DNA from: Pseudonocardiales bacterium
GTDB lineage: Bacteria > Actinomycetota > Actinomycetes > Mycobacteriales > Pseudonocardiaceae
DNA length: 64,000 bases
Assembly: GCA_019247305.1 (NCBI GenBank)
Contig: JAFAPC010000113.1
Span: 26,421 to 90,420, forward strand
Reading direction: 5' to 3'
Shown: positions 1 through 7,100 of the stretch, piece by piece
How positions within the stretch are numbered: position 1 is the first letter of the stretch
Layout of the letters: each line of letters opens with the position of its first letter
The notes under the pieces: generated by a model
Databases searched by the model: none
What the model was told of the DNA's origin: nothing
Seen by the model: only the letters and a program-made list of their open reading frames with translations
Translations under genes and position numbers: made by a program

Positions 1-1534
1 GGCGGGCGATCAGGTGGCGGTCGGGTTTTCCGTTTGCGGTCCGCGGCAGCGGGTCGTCGGTAATCTGGAAAGTCGACGGAACGGCGATCCGATGCAGTCG
101 GTCGACGCAAAACCGTCGGAGGGAGAGAGTGTTGAGCGTCGCCCCTGGGGCCCGCCGCGTTTCGGCATGCAGAAGGTGCCCGGCGACCACGTCGGGCACG
201 GCCACCACAGCCACTTCGGCGATCTCGGGGTGCGTGCGCAGCACCCGCTCGACTTCTTCAATGTTGAGTCGGACACCGCGGATCTTTACCTGGAAATCGG
301 TGCGTCCCTGCAGGGTGAGCGAGCCATTCTCATGGCGGTACACGAGGTCGCCGGTGCGGAAATAGCGCCGCGTGTCGGTCCCGTACGGATGCGCGACGAA
401 GCGGCTCTCGTACTGCGGGTGATCGAGGTAGCCGGAGGTCTGGAACGGTGTCGACACATACAGCTCACCCGTTCCCGAACCGTCGCGGACAGTGCCGTCC
501 TCGTTGACCAGCAGCGCCCGCACCCCGGGCAGCGGGGCACCCAAGGGCAGCGCGCCGGTGGGCAGGTTCGTGGGATCGATCTCGTGCAGCAGGCTGTCGT
601 TGGTTTCCGTGCAGCCATACAGGTTGTAGAGCCGAGCGCGGGGAAACAACCCGGGAAGCTGCGCCAGGCACTGGGGCGCGATGCTGTCCCCGGTCACGAT
701 GACATGGCGCACGCTAGCGAATTCGCTGGCGTTGTCCCGGTGTGCCTGTGCCTGGATGAGGAGCTGATAGAACATCGGGACAGCTTGCACCAGCTCGACT
801 GGATGACCGGTGAGCAAGTCACGAAGGTAGTGGCCATTGGTGGCCCGCGCGGGGTCCACCAACACAACGCATCCGCCGTGTTTGAGGGTGGCCCAGATAT
901 CCAGCAGGCACAGGTCAAAGTTCAGCGGGCTGAAGTTGAGGACCACCCGGCCCACTCCCAGCTCGAACTGCTCGCCCGCCCAGTCGGTGAACCGATCCAC
1001 CGCGCCCTCACTCAACGGCACGATTTTCGGTAGTCCGGTGGAACCGGAGGTGGTGAGCATGAACGTCACCGCCTCGGGATCAGCTGAGAATGACCGGACG
1101 CCCTCGGCGGCTCCGCGGTCACGGCGGGTGCCAGCTGCCCTCGGCGGGGCTACCCAGGAATATCGGCCGGAGGAGCCGGAGACGGTGAGCGCGTGGGCGC
1201 ATCCGGCGCGACGGAAGAGTTCCTCAAGGGTGTGCTCGGGGAGCGTGGCGGCGGGCAACAGGAAGGAACGCTGATCCATCAGGCACGCGAGAATGAGGGC
1301 GATGGAGTCCGGGGATTTCGCGCACCGCAGGCCGATCGGTGCCGCGCCAAGGTCCGCGCCGCTCAGTTCCGCACGGGCGCGCAGCGCCCGGTCGTTCAAT
1401 TCTCGATAACTGACCGGCTCACCCCACCAGACGAGAGCGGGACTGTCCGGGAAACGTTGCGCGTTCGCGGAAAATGCTGCCACGAACGACTGGGCAGACC
1501 GCTGCGCCCCGACGGTCTGGGCGGGCGTCACCAT
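1..1534 (-). CDS. Stand-alone adenylation (AMP-binding) enzyme, partial at left edge
   Basis: This gene runs off the left edge; 511 codons are visible from an ATG at 1534, preceded by a GAGAGG ribosome site. The product is an ANL-superfamily adenylate-forming enzyme of the NRPS A-domain type, which activates a carboxylic substrate with ATP. In order I read the phosphate-binding loop TSGSTGLPK (A3), NFDLCLLDIW (A4, with the Asp that normally binds an amino group), YGCTET (A5), the A7 region RYFRTGDLV, the A8 region GRTDFQVKIRG, and the A10 lysine in RTANGKPDR just before the edge. The retained Asp suggests an amino-acid substrate; I cannot say which. No condensation domain precedes it, and a carrier domain could lie beyond the edge. 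It reads divergently from the LuxR-type genes. Confidence 0.88.
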   Translation of the reverse strand, partial: MVTPAQTVGAQRSAQSFVAAFSANAQRFPDSPALVWWGEPVSYRELNDRALRARAELSGADLGAAPIGLRCAKSPDSIALILACLMDQRSFLLPAATLPEHTLEELFRRAGCAHALTVSGSSGRYSWVAPPRAAGTRRDRGAAEGVRSFSADPEAVTFMLTTSGSTGLPKIVPLSEGAVDRFTDWAGEQFELGVGRVVLNFSPLNFDLCLLDIWATLKHGGCVVLVDPARATNGHYLRDLLTGHPVELVQAVPMFYQLLIQAQAHRDNASEFASVRHVIVTGDSIAPQCLAQLPGLFPRARLYNLYGCTETNDSLLHEIDPTNLPTGALPLGAPLPGVRALLVNEDGTVRDGSGTGELYVSTPFQTSGYLDHPQYESRFVAHPYGTDTRRYFRTGDLVYRHENGSLTLQGRTDFQVKIRGVRLNIEEVERVLRTHPEIAEVAVVAVPDVVAGHLLHAETRRAPGATLNTLSLRRFCVDRLHRIAVPSTFQITDDPLPRTANGKPDRHLIAR

Positions 1535-2074
1535 AGCTAACCTCTCTCCAGAAAAAAACCGGTCCAGCTCTGCTCCCGACCCGACCCGGCGCCATCACGC
1601 ACCCGCCGGATACGGCTCTCACCGACTAGATAGGGACCGGGGTTACTGACCGGAACGCCTCCGGTTCGGCGTGGCTGCGCCCGTCGCCGTGAGCTCAGGG
1701 GCGCGAGCCTGCGGGTCTGCCCTACGGCGCTGCCCGGGTACTGACGGTAACCGCTGGTCGGCGTCCTGTGGTCGCTGCTGGCCGGTGGCGCGCCCTGACC
1801 GATCTGCGGTATCTCATCCCACCCGCCGGGGCTCTCTTGTCCAGAAGACCACCCGTGGGTGGAAAGGATCGCCGATGGCACCCCCCACCTTGATGCGCAG
1901 GCGAACTCGTGCCCAGCCAGCGCCCAGGCTCGGTGCCCGGTCCCAGGCGGACTCGTCGGGGAACTCACCTCGCAGCACTCCTTCAGCATTGTGGGCGGTC
2001 GAGGGAGCGACCTTGCCACCGCGACCTGCTCCACGGTGGCATTCGACCAGCGAGGATCGCTATTCGTTGTTTGA

Positions 2075-2094
2075 CGTATGTCATATGTCATACG
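2075..2094. promoter_or_regulatory. Palindrome upstream of the first LuxR-type gene, candidate operator
   Basis: The sequence CGTATGTCATATGTCATACG has 6-base arms (CGTATG and CATACG) around a central CATATG, and also contains TATGTCA twice in direct repeat. It lies 38 bases before the chosen ATG at 2132. The matching promoter of the second copy lacks it. A regulator-binding role is inference. Confidence 0.4.
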
Positions 2095-2131
2095 CTCTTT
2101 CGCGTACGCCGCTTTGGATCATGGGGTTGCT

Positions 2132-2908
2132 ATGGCGCACACACGTCTGACTGAGCTTGATCTCAGTTACCACACCGAGGGGTTACCCGACCGTGATACC
2201 TATCTCACAGTCGCGTCGGCATGCCTGAATGACATCCTGCCCGGCGACCTCACCGGGTGGAGGAGCGCCGACCTCGCCAACCCACCAATAAAGGTGTGGC
2301 TCAACGACGCGAGCGCATACCTCATGCAGGACGTGCTTGATGCGGTGATACCTGAACACCCCATTGTGATGCACCAGTTGGCACATCCTGACTCCGAACC
2401 GGTCTTGCGCGTGAGCGACTGCATCTCCGATCGCGAATTCCGATCAAGTCGGGTGTACCGCGAGATGTATGCACCCGTAGGCAGTCGCTACCAGCTGAAC
2501 ATCGCCACCGATGGGGACAATGCCGTAGCCAGCACCTGGTTAATTAAGCGCTCAATCCGAGATTTCACCGAGGCCGATGTGCACCACGCTCGTCGCTTGC
2601 AGCCTTTGCTGGCTCTTCTGGATACCGTCTACTCATCGTCCCGGATATGCCAGGCTGACAGCGCGGACATCGACGAAGCTCGGACACGCGCGCGCCTCAC
2701 CGTCCGCGAGCTGGACGTCCTCACCCTTCTCGCGGACGGGTTGAGTGCCCATCAGATCGCGCGACTGCGCCGGATCAGCGTCCGCACAGTGCGGAAACAC
2801 CTCGAAAACATCTACGACAAACTGGACTGCCACGACCGCCTACTCGCGATCAACAAAGCTCGACAACTAGGACTCCTGCCCAGCACGGGACCACGTGTCG
2901 CTCGATAG
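2132..2908 (+). CDS. LuxR-type HTH transcriptional regulator, copy 1
   Basis: A 258-residue protein. The C-terminal ~65 residues are a LuxR/NarL helix-turn-helix: LTVRELDVLTLLADGLSAHQ leads into the recognition helix RRISVRTVRKHLENIYDKL. The N-terminal ~190 residues match no receiver or autoinducer domain that I recognise, so the signal is unknown. I chose the ATG at 2132 because similarity to the second copy begins exactly there (MAHTRLTELDLSYH against MARARLTELDLSYH); an in-frame ATG at 2078 would give 18 extra residues without a counterpart in the second copy. The gene diverges from the adenylation enzyme and may control it or a neighbouring peptide locus (inference). Confidence 0.88.
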   Translation: MAHTRLTELDLSYHTEGLPDRDTYLTVASACLNDILPGDLTGWRSADLANPPIKVWLNDASAYLMQDVLDAVIPEHPIVMHQLAHPDSEPVLRVSDCISDREFRSSRVYREMYAPVGSRYQLNIATDGDNAVASTWLIKRSIRDFTEADVHHARRLQPLLALLDTVYSSSRICQADSADIDEARTRARLTVRELDVLTLLADGLSAHQIARLRRISVRTVRKHLENIYDKLDCHDRLLAINKARQLGLLPSTGPRVAR

Positions 2909-3165
2909 GAACCGGGATTACCCGCCGCGCCGCCACCCTCTGGTAGGGGGCGGTAGCCGCTGGTGGGCATCTACTGGCGGCTGACGGCCAGTGGGACACC
3001 CCGACGACGATCCGCGGTATCTACACCGCCCATCCGGGACTCTCTATCTCGACACGACCACCTGGGGGTGGATGGAGGGAACGCCGATACGCCACGGTGG
3101 CAGTCGACCGGCGAGCATCGACATGCGTTCTTTCCCGCACGCCGATTTTGGATTATGGAATAGTC

Positions 3166-3924
3166 ATGGCACGCGCACGTCTGACTGAGCTTGATCTCAG
3201 TTACCACGCCCAGGGGTTACCCGACCGTGATACCTATCTCACAGTCGCGTCGACGTGCCTGAGCGACGCCCTGCCTGGCGACATTATATCGTGGGCCGGT
3301 GTCGACCCCGCCAAGCCAACGGTGATAAAGATGTGGCATAACGAACCGGAAATGTACCGCATACATGATGTGTTCAGTGCGGTAATAGCTGAACACCCCT
3401 TCATGGTGCACTGGCAGGCACATCCCGACTCCGAACCGGTCCTGCGCCTCAGCGACTGTATTTCCGATCGCGAATTCCGATCGAGTCGGGTGTACCACGA
3501 GCTGTATGTACCCGTAGGCAGTCGCTACGAGTTGGCCATCATGACCGCCCCGGACAATCCCCCAACCAGCGGCTGGGGCATCCGCCGCTCAACCCAAGAT
3601 TTCACCGAGGCCGATTTGTGGTATACTTGCCGCCTGCAGCCCATGCTTGCTGTTTTGGACGCCGTTTACCCGCCCTTCCGGATACGCCAGGCTGACCGTA
3701 CGCACACTGACGAAGCGCGGACACGCGTGGGCCTCACCGTCCGCGAGCTGGACATCCTCACCCTCCTTGCGGACGGGTTAAGTGCCCAACAGATCGCGCT
3801 CCTGCGCCGGATCAGCGTCCGCACGGTGCGGAAACACCTCGAAAACATCTACGACAAACTGGACTGCCACGACCGCCTACTCGCCGTCAACAAAGCTCGC
3901 CAACTAGGGCTCCTGGACAGCTAG
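3166..3924 (+). CDS. LuxR-type HTH transcriptional regulator, copy 2
   Basis: A 252-residue paralogue of the preceding gene, nearly identical through the DNA-binding domain (LTVRELDILTLLADGLSAQQ, then RRISVRTVRKHLENIYDKLD) and diverged in the middle of the sensor half (around residues 35-80 and 125-150). The retained DNA-binding helices suggest both copies recognise similar sites, while the sensor halves may read different signals (inference). Start at 3166 by alignment with copy 1; an in-frame ATG at 3097 lies in the duplicated lead. A strong hairpin follows the stop. Confidence 0.88.
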   Translation: MARARLTELDLSYHAQGLPDRDTYLTVASTCLSDALPGDIISWAGVDPAKPTVIKMWHNEPEMYRIHDVFSAVIAEHPFMVHWQAHPDSEPVLRLSDCISDREFRSSRVYHELYVPVGSRYELAIMTAPDNPPTSGWGIRRSTQDFTEADLWYTCRLQPMLAVLDAVYPPFRIRQADRTHTDEARTRVGLTVRELDILTLLADGLSAQQIALLRRISVRTVRKHLENIYDKLDCHDRLLAVNKARQLGLLDS

Positions 3925-3935
3925 CGTGGCCAGCG

Positions 3936-3998
3936 CCGTGAACTCGACCAGACCGACCTCAAGGGGGTCTGCGCACGTCGGTCCTGTCGAGTTCACGG
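3936..3998. terminator. Hairpin between convergent genes, likely bidirectional terminator
   Basis: Arms CCGTGAACTCGAC (3936-3948) and GTCGAGTTCACGG (3986-3998) are perfect complements. A second inner stem GACCGAC/GTCGGTC sits at 3951-3957 and 3977-3983. It lies 12 bases after the stop of LuxR copy 2 and 17 bases beyond the end of the oppositely oriented SdpI-like gene. The outer arm sequence recurs in the hairpin at 21742-21804. Confidence 0.65.
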
Positions 3999-4014
3999 AC
4001 GCCGGCGGCGTCAC

Positions 4015-4422
4015 TCAGGTGCTACCCGGCTGGGCGCAGCCCCGACCGAGGCAGGTGCACCCGGCGCAGTGGCCCGTTGGTGGTGGCAGGGCGGCAGCGG
4101 CTCGGTGACCGAGGAGGCCGCCGGCGAGCAGCAGAGCCAGCGCGCCGACCCCGACTACCGCGACGATCACCGGGAGCGCCGGGCCGGCCGTCCCGAACGC
4201 CAGCGCGCCGCCGAGGGCGCAGACCGCGCCGGCGGCGAGCACCGGCGGGGCGGCCACCCGGTTGGCCGTGCTGAAAGCGGCCGCTGAGCGCAGTGTCGCG
4301 GGGGTGCGGATGCCGGCGAACCGGTTGCGTGGCAACCGTCGCTGCCAGCCGAGCAGCCCGACGGTGAGCAGCGCGACGCCCGCGAGGAGCAGCAGCACCC
4401 CGAGCCGCGCGGACACCGACAC
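4015..4422 (-). CDS. SdpI-family integral membrane protein
   Basis: A 135-residue membrane protein with three to four hydrophobic segments (roughly residues 7-24, 58-76, 80-105). Between the first and second lies NRFAGIRTPATLRS, which resembles the conserved region of SdpI/YfhL-type proteins (N-x-x-x-G-I-R-T-x-x-T). In Bacillus, SdpI gives immunity to a secreted toxin and acts as a signal-transducing membrane protein; whether this distant actinobacterial relative protects against a peptide is unknown. The C-terminal tail is cysteine-containing (CAGCTCLGRGC) and extends past the family core. It lies 64 bases downstream of, and on the same strand as, the XRE regulator gene, so the two may be cotranscribed. 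Confidence 0.7.
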   Translation of the reverse strand: MSVSARLGVLLLLAGVALLTVGLLGWQRRLPRNRFAGIRTPATLRSAAAFSTANRVAAPPVLAAGAVCALGGALAFGTAGPALPVIVAVVGVGALALLLAGGLLGHRAAAALPPPTGHCAGCTCLGRGCAQPGST

Positions 4423-4486
4423 GGCGGCCAGGATACCGGCGCCGCCAGGCCGTTAGTCAGCCCGTGCCGTTGGTCAGCCCGCAAGG

Positions 4487-5791
4487 TTACGCCTCTGCGG
4501 TGGCGGCAGCCGGGGGCGCCAGCCGGTGCGCCACCTCCTGGACGTCACTGCGGCCGTGCCACCGGTCCACCAACAGGGGCAGGGCCCGGCGCAGCTCGCT
4601 GCGGGCGGATTGCGAGTCGATCTGCTCGATGGCCTCCAAGGTCTCCCACGCCAGGCGGCACGCCTGCTCAGGCTGGCCGGCGTTCGCGTAGGCCCGGGCC
4701 AGCTTGGCCCGGGTGATGGTGGCTCGCCGGAACGACGATGTGGCCAGCGACGCCAGGCGGGGTTCCAGCACCGGGATGACCCGGGCACCGTAGCCGAGGT
4801 AGACATCACATGTCGCCTGGTAGGTCGCCAGGAGGTCATCACTTGCCACGTGGAGCTGGCTGAGCGCGGCGTCGTCTTCGCGAACCGGCTGAGCGAGGTA
4901 GTCCATCGCCGCATCCATAGCACGGCGGCTCTCATCCCGCTGGCCGGCCAGCGCGTACCCAGACGCCATCCGATTAGCCGCGAACCCCTTCATCCGCGGT
5001 GAGGCCTGAGGCATCTCGAGCACCGGCCGTACTTGATCGACCACCCGAAGCCCGTCATTGGAGAAGCTCGTCACCATCGAGCGCCGGACGAACATGAACG
5101 CCGTCATGTTTATCCAGCCGGCGGCCTGGGCCCAGTGCGACGCCCGGTCGATCCACCACAGCGCGCTCGGCAGGTCCCCGGCCTCCTCGCTCAACCAGCT
5201 CAGCGATTCGGCGTAGTGGGCCGCCAGCGTGCTGTACTGGCGCCGCTGCGCACCGTCCGTCCGGCGGCGCAACCCATCCAGCACCGCGACCTGGCCCGTC
5301 ATCGCGTCCATGAGCCGGGCGGGGGGAGAGACCCGAATCGCTTCTTTGAAACCGTCCAACGCGGCCTGGGACGAGGCCAGCACATCACCGTCGAGCTTAA
5401 TACTATCCAGCGCGCGCTCGAACTGGCTCTGTAATGGGCCGGCCACAATTCCGAGGCCGAGAGACGCCGTCACCTCACGCCGGGATACGGGCATGGTGAC
5501 ACCTCCTTGCGGCAGTATTACCACAAACAGGTCGGGGCGGGGTATCCCGGAACCGGGGCTGTCCCGCGGCGTGCCACCGCTGGTCGGTACCAGGGAGGCG
5601 ATCATGGTCCCCGTCGCGTAGAGGCGATCCAGCGCTGTGGCCAACCAGGGCGACAGCCGACGGTGCCCGGTCTCCACCCGCGAGAGCACCGAGGGGTTGC
5701 ATCCGACCTGCCGGGTCACCGCACGCAGGCTCAACCCGCGCGTGGTCCGCAGGTCGCAGAGCACCACTCCGAGTCTGCTATCACCCCGCAC
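4487..5791 (-). CDS. XRE-family regulator with large helical C-terminal region
   Basis: A 434-residue protein from a GTG start at 5791. Residues ~8-60 form a Cro/C1-type helix-turn-helix (SLRAVTRQVGCNPSVLSRVE; then HRRLSPWLATALD). The remainder is an alanine- and arginine-rich helical region that looks like the TPR-like sensor half common in actinomycete XRE regulators: AALSQLHVASDD, YANAGQPEQACRLAWETLEA, and similar helices. This type is frequent beside natural-product genes and usually binds its own promoter; its ligand is unknown. The 194 bases between it and the HPr-kinase-like gene upstream could hold its promoter. Confidence 0.8.
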   Translation of the reverse strand: MRGDSRLGVVLCDLRTTRGLSLRAVTRQVGCNPSVLSRVETGHRRLSPWLATALDRLYATGTMIASLVPTSGGTPRDSPGSGIPRPDLFVVILPQGGVTMPVSRREVTASLGLGIVAGPLQSQFERALDSIKLDGDVLASSQAALDGFKEAIRVSPPARLMDAMTGQVAVLDGLRRRTDGAQRRQYSTLAAHYAESLSWLSEEAGDLPSALWWIDRASHWAQAAGWINMTAFMFVRRSMVTSFSNDGLRVVDQVRPVLEMPQASPRMKGFAANRMASGYALAGQRDESRRAMDAAMDYLAQPVREDDAALSQLHVASDDLLATYQATCDVYLGYGARVIPVLEPRLASLATSSFRRATITRAKLARAYANAGQPEQACRLAWETLEAIEQIDSQSARSELRRALPLLVDRWHGRSDVQEVAHRLAPPAAATAEA

Positions 5792-5985
5792 GCCGGACCC
5801 GCCTTGTCAGCAGTTGTTGACAACGCCGCACAGCCACTCGACTACTGACCGTGAAGTATCTGATGCTATCGCATGGCACCCGGAACCGGGTTGAGCGCAA
5901 GCCGGTGTCCCCCGCGGACGGGCCCGTCCGTCCGGCCGGTCTTCCTGGCTCCCCGGCGCCGGGTGCCGCCACGAGAGATGAAGCG

Positions 5986-7083
5986 TCAGGTATCGATGAG
6001 GCCGCATACGAGATCGACCAGCTCATGGCGATCGGTGTACTCGATCGACCAGGACTCCGTCCGTGCGGCCAGGTGCAGCAGGGTCTGCATCGCATCGCCG
6101 ATCGAGGCGCCGGCCTCCCGATGGTGCGGCAGCAATTCTCGCAGTGCGTCGGAGCGCGATCGCCGACAGACTCGTGACGCGGACGCTCCCGGCTTGAGGA
6201 ACAGCATCCGGTTAATCGGCGCGGCCTCATGAGCAATCCGGGTGCAGACCTCGGTGATCGGTGTCTGGACCTTGCGGCCGCTGCGCCACACTCCGACGGA
6301 GTGCGGGAACGGTTCCGCCAAGGTAGTGCGGCAGTGAATCAGGGTGGTCTCGTCACAGAGCACCTGCGCGCCGAGTCGCTCGGACACGCGCAGCGCCGCT
6401 GTCGATTTACCAGACCCGCGGTCGCCTGCGATGAGGACGCCCTCGCCTGCAGCGGTGCGAATCATGGCCGCGTGCAGCGCGACGAAGCGGTCCCTGAATG
6501 GCCAGGACGCCAGCGGAGGGATCGGTGGGAGCGTCCACGTCCAGGGCTCCCGTGCGGACCGCAGCGTCTGGACAAAAACACCCTGAAGGGGAACCCCAGC
6601 GCAGTCGTCTGGTCGTGACCGAAACAGGTACCTGCCGGGGCGCGCCCAGTCGCACCAGATGACCACCTCAGGGCTGGACAACCCACCAGGGACGGTCGAG
6701 GCCGAGTAGAACGCCACTATGCCCGCCGCGCATGCCGCGTGCCCACATCGCACGTCAACCCGCACGCCGAGCAGCGACAGCGACGTAACCGAGGGCTGTC
6801 TGATTGCCGGCTCGGCCGACGTCGTGTCGGCACCCACGCTGGGCGGCTCGGTATCCGGCCGCTGCGCAGCCATACCCGCCAGTACTGCACGCAACGAACC
6901 GACTGTGGCCGAGGCCGAACCCAGCACCGCGGCGGCATCGGGCAGCTGCCGCGCGATGCGTTCGTCGACCCGCGCCAGGTATTCCGATCGCTCGTCGAAG
7001 AGGAATGTCTCCTCATCCAGCCGGAAATACCGCCACCCGTGCTCGACGCACGACAGCGACAGCCGGCTGTCTTCCTCATCCAC
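5986..7083 (-). CDS. HPr-kinase-like P-loop ATPase/kinase
   Basis: A 365-residue protein from a GTG at 7083 behind AGGAGG. The C-terminal half carries a Walker A loop GDRGSGKST (about residues 220-228) followed by LGAQVLCDETTLI, the layout of HprK/PEP-carboxykinase-like small kinases. Such HprK-related proteins occur in several RiPP clusters, where some phosphorylate a precursor or tailor peptides; that role here is inference. The N-terminal ~200 residues include HGWRYFRLDEETFLFDERSE, and a broken paralogue of this stretch is found at 13669-13857. The gene follows leuS by 17 bases and is surely cotranscribed with it. An alternative is a general serine kinase unrelated to peptides. Confidence 0.75.
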   Translation of the reverse strand: MDEEDSRLSLSCVEHGWRYFRLDEETFLFDERSEYLARVDERIARQLPDAAAVLGSASATVGSLRAVLAGMAAQRPDTEPPSVGADTTSAEPAIRQPSVTSLSLLGVRVDVRCGHAACAAGIVAFYSASTVPGGLSSPEVVIWCDWARPGRYLFRSRPDDCAGVPLQGVFVQTLRSAREPWTWTLPPIPPLASWPFRDRFVALHAAMIRTAAGEGVLIAGDRGSGKSTAALRVSERLGAQVLCDETTLIHCRTTLAEPFPHSVGVWRSGRKVQTPITEVCTRIAHEAAPINRMLFLKPGASASRVCRRSRSDALRELLPHHREAGASIGDAMQTLLHLAARTESWSIEYTDRHELVDLVCGLIDT

Positions 7084-7100
7084 GGGCGTTCCCCGGCCTC

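Larger units (their letters stand above)
1626..3924 (+). repeat. Tandem duplication of a LuxR-type regulator together with its upstream region
   Basis: Two units in direct orientation, about 1626-2908 and 2905-3924, each hold a noncoding lead and a LuxR-type gene. The leads share blocks such as a TAGG(G/A)ACCGGG(G/A)TTAC start, ATC(T/C)GCGGTATCT, a CCCGCCGGGGCTCTC-like stretch and ACGGTGGCA(T/G)TCGACC. The coding parts are far more similar than the leads. The noncoding lead of unit 1 (1535-2131) holds no other convincing gene. Compared with unit 2, unit 1 carries about 28 extra bases just upstream of the gene, and these include the palindrome at 2075-2094. Confidence 0.75.

Noticed and set aside
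14..1033. 339-codon plus-strand frame at the left end
   Set aside because: It is antisense to the adenylation domain, whose motifs are unmistakable; the plus-strand translation shows no domain pattern.
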